DNA from: Fibrobacterota bacterium
GTDB taxonomy: Bacteria; Fibrobacterota; Fibrobacteria; UBA11236
Direction of reading: 5' to 3'
Assembly: GCA_019509785.1 (NCBI GenBank)
Contig: JAEKLQ010000036.1
Location: 6,040-70,039 of the forward strand
DNA length: 64,000 bases
How positions within the stretch are numbered: position 1 is the stretch's first letter; each line of letters starts with the position of its first letter. Position numbers and translations under genes: made by a program. Shown piece by piece: positions 35,566 to 44,137 of this stretch. The notes under the pieces are model-generated. The model searched no databases. It had not been told where the DNA came from and saw only the letters and a program-made list of their open reading frames with translations.

Positions 35566-36030
35566 TTAGGCGCCGTCCGCGACCGGCGGACGGATCTTCT
35601 CCTTGCGGAGATTCATCCAATTACCGGGAACGGGCAGGGGCCCGAAACCGACCTGGGCGTAAACGGGCTGGGCGTCGCGGGTGGCCAGGGCCCAATGGTA
35701 GACATCGGCGAGATCGGGATGGGACAGGGCCGCCGCGACGAGCGTGCGGGCCAAGCCCCGGCGGCGATGCGCGTCATCCACGTACACGTCCATGATAAAA
35801 GCGAAGCGGGTCCTGTCGCTGGCGACGCGCAGGTAACCTACCTGTTCCCCTCCCCGATAGCATCCCAGATTGAGGGCCGAGTTGCGGGCGCCTTGCAGGA
35901 TTTCCGGCATGCGGATGCCGGGGGACCAATAGGCCGCCGTCAACCAGCCTTCCAAGACCCGGAAATCCAGGCGCCCGAAGTCATCGTCGATCTCGTATTC
36001 CCCTGCCGCCCCTTCCAATCGCGTTCGCAT
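35566..36030 (-). CDS. GNAT family N-acetyltransferase
   Basis: A 154-residue acetyltransferase. The acetyl-CoA pyrophosphate-binding motif A is seen as AFIMDVYVDDAHRRRGLART (RRRGLA in the R/QxxGxG/A position), followed by the helix LVAAALSHPDLADVYHWALA and YAQVGFGPL, the usual closing motif. The region WLTAAYWSPGIRMPEILQGARNS matches a GNAT subgroup with Tyr/Trp near the substrate site. ATG 36030 with GGAGG 8 bases upstream is preferred to an upstream extension that lacks the domain pattern. Substrate unknown. Confidence 0.88.
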   Translation of the reverse strand: MRTRLEGAAGEYEIDDDFGRLDFRVLEGWLTAAYWSPGIRMPEILQGARNSALNLGCYRGGEQVGYLRVASDRTRFAFIMDVYVDDAHRRRGLARTLVAAALSHPDLADVYHWALATRDAQPVYAQVGFGPLPVPGNWMNLRKEKIRPPVADGA

Positions 36031-36167
36031 CGCCCATTCCTCCGCGTTGAAAGATAAATGAAACCGGATCTTCACGGAACCGGCACTCCCGCCGCTTAAC
36101 TTCCCGCGTCGCAATGGCGGCGTTGCCGCAGCGTGGACCACTACCGCACACATAAGGAGACTTTTTC

Positions 36168-38447
36168 ATGCCCAAATCCAACTTGCCGCGCGTCCTGGCG
36201 GGCCTATTGCTCGCCGCGGCCGCCGCGAAGGCGGCTTCGCCCGTGCTGATCGCCTTGGACTCCCTCAACCTGCCCAACGGCGATCTTTCCGGGCTGACCG
36301 GGACCTTGGAGAACGGCGTCCCCGCGACAAGCTTCGGCGGCATCGGATCGGGCCTGGCCTATGCGGGCGGCAATACCTTCCTCGCGGTCCCCGATCGCGG
36401 ACCCAACGCCACCCCTTTCGCGGGCGGAGACACCATCGATAATACGGCCAGCTTCATCGGGCGTTGGCACGACTTGGAAGTCAATTTGAACCCGGGTTCG
36501 GGCGTTCTCCCCTACTCGCTTTCCATTACCCTCAAGAAGTCGACCCTCATGGCCAGCGCGACGCCCCTGATTTACGGGAACGTCCTGCCCAACCCGGCTC
36601 CGGCCCTCAATCCTCCGGGCCTTTATTACTTCAACGGCCGCTCGGACAACTTCGGATCCGGCCTCTCCACCAATTCCGACTTCGCCCGGCTCGATCCCGA
36701 GGGCGTACGTCTCTCGCGCGATCGCAAAAGCGTTTTCGTAACGGATGAATACGGTCCCTACGTGTACCAATTCGATCGCGCCACCGGCAAGCGCACCCAT
36801 TCCTTCGCGCTACCCGATCATTTCGCCATCACCCACCTTAATTCCAAGGGCTCACTGGAAATCAGCGGCAACACCTCGGGCCGCGTAACCAATAAGGGGA
36901 TGGAAGGCCTGGCCATTTCCCCGGACGGAAAGACCCTGGTCGGCTTCGTCCAGAGCCCGCTCCTGCAGGACGGCGGAGACGGCGGACGCTTCTGCCGCAT
37001 CATCACCATCGACATCGCCTCCGGCGCGACCCATGAATACGCCTACGACGACACCATCCCGGCCCAGAAGAAGAACTTCAACAGCAGCGAGATCTTGGCC
37101 CTCAACGATCACCAGTTCCTGGTACTCGAACGCGACGGCAAGGGCCTGGGCGACGGCAGCAGCGCCGTGGTCAAGACCCTGTACGCGGTGGACATCAAGG
37201 GCGCGACCGACGTATCCAACATCTCCGGAGCCGCCAACCTCAAGCCCGTGGCCCTTTCCAAGACCTTGTTCCTCGACATCGTGGGCGCCTTGACGGCCAA
37301 AGGCATCAGCGTCAAGAGCATCCCGTCCAAGCTGGAAGGCATCGCCTTCGGCGCCGATATCGTCCGCAACGGCGTTGTCAACCATACCTTGTACATGGGC
37401 AACGACAACGACTTCGTCCCCGACGTATCGGGCCAGAACAAGATCTTCGTCTTCGCCTTCGCCGACGCCGATCTTCCCGCGGGCTTCAGCTATCAGCCCC
37501 AGGTCTTCAACGTGGCCCCCGTCGCCGACGCCGGTTCCAACCTCCAGATCACCACGTCGCAGGTCTCGGCAACCACCGTGAACGGAACCGTATCCGACGA
37601 GGATGGCGACGCCCTCTCCTGCCGTTGGAGCGAAGGCGGGACCGTGCTGCGCGACTGGTTCCCCGCCAATGCCGGCTCCTGTCCGCTGCCCTTGGCCGGT
37701 CTCGGGTTGTCGATCGAAACCCATGACCTGACCCTGAAGGTGACCGACCAGAAGGACGCCAGCGCCAACGACGTGTTGCTGACCATCGGGAACTCGGCGC
37801 CCACCGTGGACGCCGCAGGCGTGGGCACCTACGAGATCAACGTCTCCATATCCGTTTCCGGGACGGCCGCCGACTTCGACGGCGATCATCTGCACTTCGA
37901 ATGGACCGTGGACGGGCAAGCGCTCTGCTCCGGCGATATCGTCGCGCCTGCGGGCGGAACGCCCATCGCTTTGGGCAGCTGCCCCGCTAACGGCTTGTCC
38001 CTGGGTTCGCATACGGCCCTCCTCTCGGTGACCGACGGCGTCAACGCCCCGGCCTCCGCGTCGGTGGTTCTCGAAATCGTGGATACCTCGGTTCCGACCT
38101 TGGCTCCCGTGGTGACGCCCGCCATCTTGTGGCCCCCGAACCATAACATGGTGGACGTGGCCATCGATTCGCATGCGGCGGATAACAGCGGCATCGTGAC
38201 CGTTTCGGCTTCCGTCTCCAGCAACGAACCCCAGAACGGCTTAGGCGACGGAGATACCGATGTCGATTGGACCACCCCCGTCGTCGACCCTGCCACGGGA
38301 CGCGTCAGCCTGCAACTGCGGGCCGAGCGGTCGGGCAAGGGGAATGGCCGCATCTACACCGTCACCGTGAAAGCGGTGGACGACGTGGGCAATACCTCCC
38401 AGGCCAACGTCACCGTGAAAGTGCCTTTCAACGCTTCCAAGAAATAG
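36168..38447 (+). CDS. secreted phytase-like esterase protein with beta-sandwich repeats
   Basis: A 759-residue exported protein. After the signal peptide (about 1-22) comes a phytase-like beta-propeller domain of the esterase-like group (about 40-430): FGGIGSGLAYAGGNTFLAVPDRGPN, DPEGVRLSRDRKSVFVTDEYGPYVY, NKGMEGLAISPDGKTLVGFVQSPL and LEGIAFG. The C-terminal 300 residues contain PKD-like or cadherin-like repeats (VADAGSNLQITTSQV, SAPTVDAAGVGTYEINVSIS, ILWPPNHNMVDVAIDSHAAD) that end near FNASKK. The calcium-binding Asp/Glu of true phytase cannot be confirmed. GGAGACT lies before the ATG. It is probably cell-surface or secreted. Confidence 0.85.
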   Translation: MPKSNLPRVLAGLLLAAAAAKAASPVLIALDSLNLPNGDLSGLTGTLENGVPATSFGGIGSGLAYAGGNTFLAVPDRGPNATPFAGGDTIDNTASFIGRWHDLEVNLNPGSGVLPYSLSITLKKSTLMASATPLIYGNVLPNPAPALNPPGLYYFNGRSDNFGSGLSTNSDFARLDPEGVRLSRDRKSVFVTDEYGPYVYQFDRATGKRTHSFALPDHFAITHLNSKGSLEISGNTSGRVTNKGMEGLAISPDGKTLVGFVQSPLLQDGGDGGRFCRIITIDIASGATHEYAYDDTIPAQKKNFNSSEILALNDHQFLVLERDGKGLGDGSSAVVKTLYAVDIKGATDVSNISGAANLKPVALSKTLFLDIVGALTAKGISVKSIPSKLEGIAFGADIVRNGVVNHTLYMGNDNDFVPDVSGQNKIFVFAFADADLPAGFSYQPQVFNVAPVADAGSNLQITTSQVSATTVNGTVSDEDGDALSCRWSEGGTVLRDWFPANAGSCPLPLAGLGLSIETHDLTLKVTDQKDASANDVLLTIGNSAPTVDAAGVGTYEINVSISVSGTAADFDGDHLHFEWTVDGQALCSGDIVAPAGGTPIALGSCPANGLSLGSHTALLSVTDGVNAPASASVVLEIVDTSVPTLAPVVTPAILWPPNHNMVDVAIDSHAADNSGIVTVSASVSSNEPQNGLGDGDTDVDWTTPVVDPATGRVSLQLRAERSGKGNGRIYTVTVKAVDDVGNTSQANVTVKVPFNASKK

Positions 38448-38588
38448 CCGCATAAGCGCGGGCGCGAGCCTCCACCGGCCGCGCCCCATGGGGCCGAAAC
38501 GACCATTGACCCCCGCCGGGGAATTGCTACTTCACGGTTCTTGATCGGCCCGGGTCTTCATCCGGGCCGCGCCTTTTCCGGAGGAACC

Positions 38589-39554
38589 ATGGCCGATCCC
38601 GCGCCCGCCGACTTCATCTCCGTCATCGAACGCGTTTCCTCATCCCAGCCCGGCTATCGGCGGGCCCATGCCCGCGGTCTCGGCCTGCGGGGCGTCTTCC
38701 GCGCTTCCGAAGCCGCCCGCGCCCTTTCCGTAGCCGAGCATTTCCAAGGCGCAGACATCCCTTGCATCGTCCGTTTTTCCAACGCCTCCGCCAACCCTTG
38801 CACCTCCGACCGCATCTCCCCCAAGGAAGGCCGGGTGCTCGGGATGGCCATCCGCTTCGTCCTGCCTTCGGGAGCGGCCGCCAGCTGGGCCGCCATCAAT
38901 ATCCCGGCCTTTCCCGCGCGCACGCCGGAGGAATTCCTGGCCTTGACCGAGGCGCAAGCGCCCAAGCGCGATGGCAAGCCTTCCGCCCTGCGGCTGTTGG
39001 GCCACCTCATCCGGCATCTGCATATCCTGACCAGCGTGAAAGCCATCAAGGGCCTGAAGCCCGCGCGCAGCTTCGCGGGCGAAACCTTCCACGGGATCCA
39101 TACCTATTACTTCCGGGACGCCCAGGGCGGACGAAGGCCCTTCCGCTACCGCTGGGCCCCCGCGCTGAAAGCCGATCCCCTGTCCCCCGCCGAAGCCGCG
39201 CCCCTGCCCGCGCAGTATCTGCTGGACGAAGTGCGGTCCCGCGTGGGCCAAGGCCCGCTGGCCTGGGATCTGATCGCCGTTTTCCCGAAGGACGGGGATG
39301 CGCTGGAAGATCCTTCCCGGGCCTGGGCTCCGGGCCGCGAGGAAATCAAGGTGGGTCGGATGCATCTGGAACGGGTGCATGAGGATCAGAAGGAGGTGGA
39401 AGGCCTGGTTTTCGATCCGACGGCCGTGGTGGCCGGCCTGGAACTCTCGGAGGACCCCATCCTCCGCTATCGCGCCCTCGTCTATTCCGAATCCTACGCG
39501 CGGCGCTCGCAAGAACGGCGCGTCGGACCCGCTCCCGCCGATTTGGGCCAGTAG
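38589..39554 (+). CDS. catalase-related haem protein (SrpA-like)
   Basis: A 321-residue protein of the small catalase-like family. Catalase landmarks: RRAHARGLGLRGVFRAS with distal His27, IPCIVRFSNASANPC (VRFS motif), GMAIRFVLPSG, ETFHGIHTYYF and a proximal haem ligand region YRALVYSESYARR. It lacks the large C-terminal domains of classical catalase, as usual for SrpA-like proteins, which may have peroxidase rather than catalase activity. No signal peptide. ATG 38589 is preceded by GGAGGA. It is monocistronic and convergent with the RDD gene. Confidence 0.85.
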   Translation: MADPAPADFISVIERVSSSQPGYRRAHARGLGLRGVFRASEAARALSVAEHFQGADIPCIVRFSNASANPCTSDRISPKEGRVLGMAIRFVLPSGAAASWAAINIPAFPARTPEEFLALTEAQAPKRDGKPSALRLLGHLIRHLHILTSVKAIKGLKPARSFAGETFHGIHTYYFRDAQGGRRPFRYRWAPALKADPLSPAEAAPLPAQYLLDEVRSRVGQGPLAWDLIAVFPKDGDALEDPSRAWAPGREEIKVGRMHLERVHEDQKEVEGLVFDPTAVVAGLELSEDPILRYRALVYSESYARRSQERRVGPAPADLGQ

Positions 39555-39568
39555 CACGGCCGTAGCCG

Positions 39569-40027
39569 TTAATCCCGTTTCGGGATTTCCACGACCAGGG
39601 TACGGGACCAGCGATCATGCAGCGGCAGCCCCGGGGCTCCCTCCGCGTCCCGCATCAAGAGGGGAAACCATTCCAAGGGCCATTGGCGCAGGATGGTACG
39701 GAAGGCGATCTGGCCGAAGCTGGGCACCCCGCCCCCGAAGTCCACCACCCGCGTACGGGTCACCATCTTTCCTGGCGATCGCAGGGTGAGCGCTTCGCTG
39801 CCCACGTAATAGAAGAAGAAGATGACCAGGTTGGTGGCGATGGCCAAGCCGCGTTCGGTCTTCCATCGCTCCATGAAATTGGGCGCGGCTACCTCGATGG
39901 CCATCAGGATGCCGGTGAGGAAGAGGTAGAAGCCCAGCAGATCCAGCACCAGGTTCAGGATGCGCTTCCCCCGGGGCGCGGGGATGGGCATCTCTATTGC
40001 GGCTTCCGCGGAATCGTCCATAGCCAT
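39569..40027 (-). CDS. RDD family membrane protein
   Basis: A 152-residue inner-membrane protein with the RDD fold: PRGKRILNLVLDLLGFYLFL (Arg and Asp in helix 1), ATNLVIFFFYYVGSEALTL (helix 2) and SPGKMVTRTRVVDFGGG, the PGKxxxxxRVV motif of the family, then a third hydrophobic segment. RDD proteins are poorly understood; some are Na+ or Li+/H+ antiporters. ATG 40027 is used; ATG 40021 is two codons downstream. It is preceded by a TonB receptor gene on the same strand, about 100 bases away. Confidence 0.82.
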   Translation of the reverse strand: MAMDDSAEAAIEMPIPAPRGKRILNLVLDLLGFYLFLTGILMAIEVAAPNFMERWKTERGLAIATNLVIFFFYYVGSEALTLRSPGKMVTRTRVVDFGGGVPSFGQIAFRTILRQWPLEWFPLLMRDAEGAPGLPLHDRWSRTLVVEIPKRD

Positions 40028-40126
40028 GAACCTAATTAATTCGCCGCCCCGCGTACGAAGGAGATGGGGGCCGCCGCCGAGGCTCAAGGAGTCCCCGGGA
40101 CCGGCCCCGGGGAGGCTAGCCGAAGA

Positions 40127-42556
40127 TCAAATGGAACCCGACGCCCCCAAGAACAGGAACGGGAAGGGCCAGTTCAACTGCGCGGCCCGCAAACGGCCGG
40201 TATCCGCGTCGCGGGCGAAATAGTTGGGGCTGTTGGTGGCGTTCCACACCTCCAGATAGGTCGTCAACTCGCGCCCCCAGATCCGGTGCGCGCGCGACAG
40301 CCTCAGATCCAGCCGGCTGTAGGGCGCCAGACGGCCTTCATCCCGGGCCCCCACCACGATGGGATCGAAAGAGCCGCGTCCATCCCCTTCTCCGGAAAAG
40401 GTCGTATAGGGTTGGCCCATGGCCCAGCGGTAAGCCAAGGCGAGTTCGTATCCTCCCGCGAAGGCGAAGCGATTGGCCCAGTTGAAAATCACCGGGCGAT
40501 GGTAACGATAAGCGTAGGAAGGTTGGCCGGCCGCATCCTGCCGGTTCGAAAGACCTGCCTCCACGGAAGCCCAACCGCGCCAAGAGGGAATGGGCTGGTA
40601 ATCCAAGGACAGTTCGGCGCCCAGGCTGTTGCCGCTGCCGGTATTGGAGTAGGCGTAGCGCAAGCCCCCGAAGTCGGCATAGGCTTCCTCCTGCACCTCG
40701 GGCGGCAGCGTCGAGAAATCCGAAACCGTATCCAGTATTGCCTTGAGCTCGGCGGCCCGCTCCGCGGAAAGGCCCGACTCGGGCACCGGCAGCAGGAACC
40801 CGTCCAGTTGGATGGTATGATCGGGCACCAGCCGGGGGACCACGAGATCCTCGTAACGCTTGTAATACCCATCCAGGGATAGCTTCCAGCCTGGCGCCAG
40901 GCTTCTGGTGGCCCCCAGGCCGATCTGGGCGCATTTCTCGGACTTGAGGCCGGGATTATCATCGCGTTCGTAGAACGGAAGATTGTCCTGGGCGTAAAGC
41001 CCGGCGTTGACGCGCACATCGGTGCGGGCATCGGCATGGTACAGGTAGTCGGCGCGCGGGGCGGGGAAAAGCTCTTGGGAAAGCGTGTTGTACTGGGCCC
41101 GCAGGCCGTAGGTAAGCGTCCCGCGCCCGCGCGTCCATACGTCGGAAGCGAATACGGCGCCGGAGTGCTGTTCCAGGTAACCCTCATGGACGAAATGGAT
41201 GCGCGAGGGGAACTCCCCCAGGTAGTCGAGGTTGGTGCGCGAGCTGTCTTCCTTCGTCAGGGTGAATCCCGATTGGGAGAAATACCCCAGCGGCTCCAGC
41301 ATGTCCACGTTGCCGTCCACCATCACCTGGTACAGCACCCAGGGAAGATTCATGCGATAGCGATGCCATTGGTACTCGTAAGCGGCGCCGTAGGTCGCGC
41401 GATGCTCCTCGCCCGAGAGGGTGCCGAATCCGCGCCAGTCGAATTGCCGGATCGATTGCGACAAGGCCCAAGGCGGCGTCGGTGAGCCGGGGCCCTTGCG
41501 GAAGCCCACGCCCCAGTCCTGCATCTGCCAGCCGAAATCGCTTTCGTAGCGGGAGGCGGGCCTCGCGTCCCAGTTCAGCGCCAGGAAATGCGATTGATGG
41601 CGGATGGCCACCGAAGAGATGCTGTCGACGGAAAGCTTGTTGGCATGGCGGGCCTGCGGGATATACGGGCTGGAGCCGTTGGGCGCGACCGGGGCGCTGG
41701 GATCCCCGAAATTGGGGTTGAGACCGGACAGGATGTTGGACTCGTGCGGCACCACCACCGCGTAACCGTCCCCCGCCGTCAACCCCAGGTAATCGGCGCG
41801 GAAGCCCGGCGTAGGCGCGAAGGCGGCACCCCAATGCCAGTCCGTAAGCGAGGGCATATTCACGTGATCGCGGTAACCGCGCATTTCGCCGCGGAAGGCG
41901 CTGTCCCCGGATGCCGCCCCGGCCAGATCGAGGATTCCATGTACGGCGTCGGCGAAGAGCAGGGTTTGCGCCGCCCCGAAGACGGACAAGGTCCCGGGGA
42001 TGACCGGGGTTTCGGCATAGGCATCGCCGCGCACCAGGGAAAGGTCGCCGCGGGCGGAGGGACGTTCCGGCAGGCGCGGTTCGCTCCGTAATCGCAATAG
42101 GCCCGACAGGGCGCCGGGGTCCTCGGCCGGGAAGGCTTCCCGGTAGAGGCCCGCCGAACGCAGGGTGTTGGGATTGAAGATGGAAAAGGATCCGCCCGTA
42201 TGATAGGGCTGCAAAAGGGGTATGCCGTTCAGGATCACCCGGGTCATGTCGGCATCGCCGCCGCGCACGTAGGGACGGGCGTTCACGTCGCTCTGGGTCT
42301 GCACGCCGGGAGTGGTCGCCAGCGCCCGTATCGGATCATTCATGGCCCCCGGCAGCGCGCGCACGTCCCGCATGGGCAGATCGGATGCTGGGCCCGGCTC
42401 CCGGGTAGCTTGCACGTTACGGGTGGGAAGGTCCATGGCGGCCGTATCCCGGCGGGCCCCGGTCGTGTCCCGCGCGGCCGCGGCCGTATCCGCCCAAACG
42501 CCCGCGGACAGCATGGCCAGAACGCCCCCGGTCAGGGCCGCAAGCATGGGGCGCAT
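40127..42556 (-). CDS. TonB-dependent outer-membrane receptor
   Basis: An 809-residue TonB-dependent receptor. Signal peptide MRPMLAALTGGVLAMLSAGV (cleavage near WA), a short N-terminal region rich in DTT/RDT, then the plug: LPGAMNDPIRALATTPGVQT, ARPYVRGGDADMTRVILNGI, NPNTLRSAGLYREAFPAEDP. The barrel follows to the end (PFLFLGASGSI). The TLRSAGLYREAFPAEDPGAL segment and DPIRALATTPGV are typical of receptors carrying a plug near residue 90. Its ATG overlaps the stop of the upstream lipoprotein gene by one base (TGATG). The ligand is unknown. Confidence 0.88.
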   Translation of the reverse strand: MRPMLAALTGGVLAMLSAGVWADTAAAARDTTGARRDTAAMDLPTRNVQATREPGPASDLPMRDVRALPGAMNDPIRALATTPGVQTQSDVNARPYVRGGDADMTRVILNGIPLLQPYHTGGSFSIFNPNTLRSAGLYREAFPAEDPGALSGLLRLRSEPRLPERPSARGDLSLVRGDAYAETPVIPGTLSVFGAAQTLLFADAVHGILDLAGAASGDSAFRGEMRGYRDHVNMPSLTDWHWGAAFAPTPGFRADYLGLTAGDGYAVVVPHESNILSGLNPNFGDPSAPVAPNGSSPYIPQARHANKLSVDSISSVAIRHQSHFLALNWDARPASRYESDFGWQMQDWGVGFRKGPGSPTPPWALSQSIRQFDWRGFGTLSGEEHRATYGAAYEYQWHRYRMNLPWVLYQVMVDGNVDMLEPLGYFSQSGFTLTKEDSSRTNLDYLGEFPSRIHFVHEGYLEQHSGAVFASDVWTRGRGTLTYGLRAQYNTLSQELFPAPRADYLYHADARTDVRVNAGLYAQDNLPFYERDDNPGLKSEKCAQIGLGATRSLAPGWKLSLDGYYKRYEDLVVPRLVPDHTIQLDGFLLPVPESGLSAERAAELKAILDTVSDFSTLPPEVQEEAYADFGGLRYAYSNTGSGNSLGAELSLDYQPIPSWRGWASVEAGLSNRQDAAGQPSYAYRYHRPVIFNWANRFAFAGGYELALAYRWAMGQPYTTFSGEGDGRGSFDPIVVGARDEGRLAPYSRLDLRLSRAHRIWGRELTTYLEVWNATNSPNYFARDADTGRLRAAQLNWPFPFLFLGASGSI

Positions 42557-43311
42557 CACCAATCCCATCCCAGGCCCAGGTTCATGTCCCATTGCAGGGG
42601 CGGGATGTCGGCGCGGCGGAAATCCCGGTCGCCGGCGGGAATCTGCGGGTAGCTCACGTTGAATTGCGGGACCAGGAAGTCCGGGGCCAAGGGGGCATGG
42701 GGAAGCGGAAAGCGCGCGCCGAAGCCGGTCTGCAGCACCAGTACGCGATCGCTGGGCAAGGCGCGGGCGAAATCGTCCTTGAGCACGCGCGGCATCTGGG
42801 TCGCCAGCAAGGTCAGGCGCGTGTTGGCGAAGAAAAGCGGAAGGCCCACCCGGCGCGAGGCGGCGTATTGCAGGAAAAGCGAATTGTCCGCCCAGGCCCC
42901 GATTCCCCAGCCGGCTCCCAGCATATGACGCATGCCGCCCCAAGCAGGCATGGCCACGTTCAGCGCGAACTCCAGGCTGGCGGGGTTGGTGGGGGCTTCC
43001 AAATGCCATTGCAGCTCGGCGCCGGGGAAAGGTCCCACGTGGTCGGCGATGCCGAGGCGATAGTCGAGACTGACTTGGGGGACGTCGCTTTGGCTCACCT
43101 TTTCGGAACCGCTGCCGTCTTGGTTGCAGGCCTGCGGGTGCAGGGAATCGGCGGAAGCGGAGCAGTCCCAACGCGGCTGCCGGCCAATCCCGAAGGTCGC
43201 TTCGCCATGGCCTTCCGGCATCAGCACGCCGGTATGGAAATGCTGGGTGGAATACAGGCATCCGCTCAAGGCCCAAGCCAGGCAAGATAAGATGAGGATG
43301 CGCTGGTTCAC
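42556..43311 (-). CDS. lipoprotein coupled to the TonB receptor
   Basis: A 251-residue lipoprotein. The best start is GTG 43311, giving the signal peptide NQRILILSCLAWALSGC with lipobox LSGC; an upstream TTG at 43392 gives a worse leader. The mature part is rich in aromatic residues and Gly with alternating strand patterns, and ends WDMNLGLGWDW, like an outer-membrane barrel or barrel-associated lipoprotein. Its stop codon overlaps the ATG of the TonB receptor, so it is probably a partner of that receptor, in the way SusD partners SusC, though it is not SusD-like by sequence. Confidence 0.65.
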   Translation of the reverse strand: MNQRILILSCLAWALSGCLYSTQHFHTGVLMPEGHGEATFGIGRQPRWDCSASADSLHPQACNQDGSGSEKVSQSDVPQVSLDYRLGIADHVGPFPGAELQWHLEAPTNPASLEFALNVAMPAWGGMRHMLGAGWGIGAWADNSLFLQYAASRRVGLPLFFANTRLTLLATQMPRVLKDDFARALPSDRVLVLQTGFGARFPLPHAPLAPDFLVPQFNVSYPQIPAGDRDFRRADIPPLQWDMNLGLGWDW

Positions 43312-43464
43312 GATTGACCGTTCGGGTTGGCGGGAAGATACGAAGATCCGCGGATCCGCCGCCTCCCTGAAGACGAAAGGAAACGGAAGCAACTAGTATG
43401 CCGCCTCAAAATGCCAAAGGAGGATGGAAGAATGGAACGGGAAACCGGCCACCCGTTTCCCTGG

Positions 43465-43986
43465 TTAACCGGCTATCAAACCCGCCAGCGCGCGACCCAA
43501 TGCCATGCCGCCCCAGCCGAGCAGAAATAGCAGGGCCGCCGCTCCGAGCAGGAAAAGCGTCGCGAACAGCCAGTCCCCGCGCCGGGCGCGGCCGGGATCG
43601 CGCACGTGCGCCTTCAGCAGATCCACGTTTTTGCGGTTCGCCTGCCACCAGAAATCGAAGGCGTCCCCGACCAGAGGAACGATTCCCACCACGGTCTCGA
43701 GGGTGACGTTGAATCCCATCCGCAGGAGGGTAACACGCGGGATACCCAGGCGCGCCGCCCGGACCAGGATGTAGGCGGAGAAAAGCATGCCGACCAAATC
43801 CCCGACCACGGGGATGAGGCCGATGAGGGGATCCAGGCCGATGCGCAGGTTCGTTCCGGGAACGGGAATGCTGCTGTCCAGCAGCCAGGCCAAGGCTTCC
43901 AGCCGGCGCACCTCTTCGGCAAGGGCAGGGGCGGAGCGGGAGTCCGCTTCATCCCAACGGCCGATTTCCACGCGGGCGGTTCCCAT
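43465..43986 (-). CDS. DUF4112 membrane protein
   Basis: A 173-residue inner-membrane protein of the DUF4112 family. Hallmarks: LRIGLDPLIGLIPVVGDLVG and the second copy NVTLETVVGIVPLVGDAFDFWWQANRKNVDLL. Both contain the internal repeat GLxPxxGD. The C-terminal hydrophobic hairpin is LFATLFLLGAAALLFLLGWG. Function unknown; the family is widespread. ATG 43986 is clear. Confidence 0.85.
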   Translation of the reverse strand: MGTARVEIGRWDEADSRSAPALAEEVRRLEALAWLLDSSIPVPGTNLRIGLDPLIGLIPVVGDLVGMLFSAYILVRAARLGIPRVTLLRMGFNVTLETVVGIVPLVGDAFDFWWQANRKNVDLLKAHVRDPGRARRGDWLFATLFLLGAAALLFLLGWGGMALGRALAGLIAG

Positions 43987-44137
43987 ATCCTCAAGTTACA
44001 TCGCTCTGCGTCATGCGCCAGTAAAAACGCAACGCCCCTGTAACGCGCCCAGGCCCTGGAAAGGGCCCGGGCCGCGTGTCTGTCCACCGGTAGGGGGAAT
44101 GAATTAGTTTTCCCTGCCACTCAAAGCCGGAAAAATC

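Noticed and set aside
36852-38174. Minus-strand open frame of 440 codons opposite the phytase-like gene
   Set aside because: Shadow frame, rich in His/Gly/Val without any family motif; the plus-strand product is clear.
39571-39587. 7-base hairpin AATCCCG/CGGGATT between the convergent catalase-like and RDD genes
   Set aside because: Lies inside the last codons of the RDD gene and lacks a real T-tract; only a weak terminator candidate.
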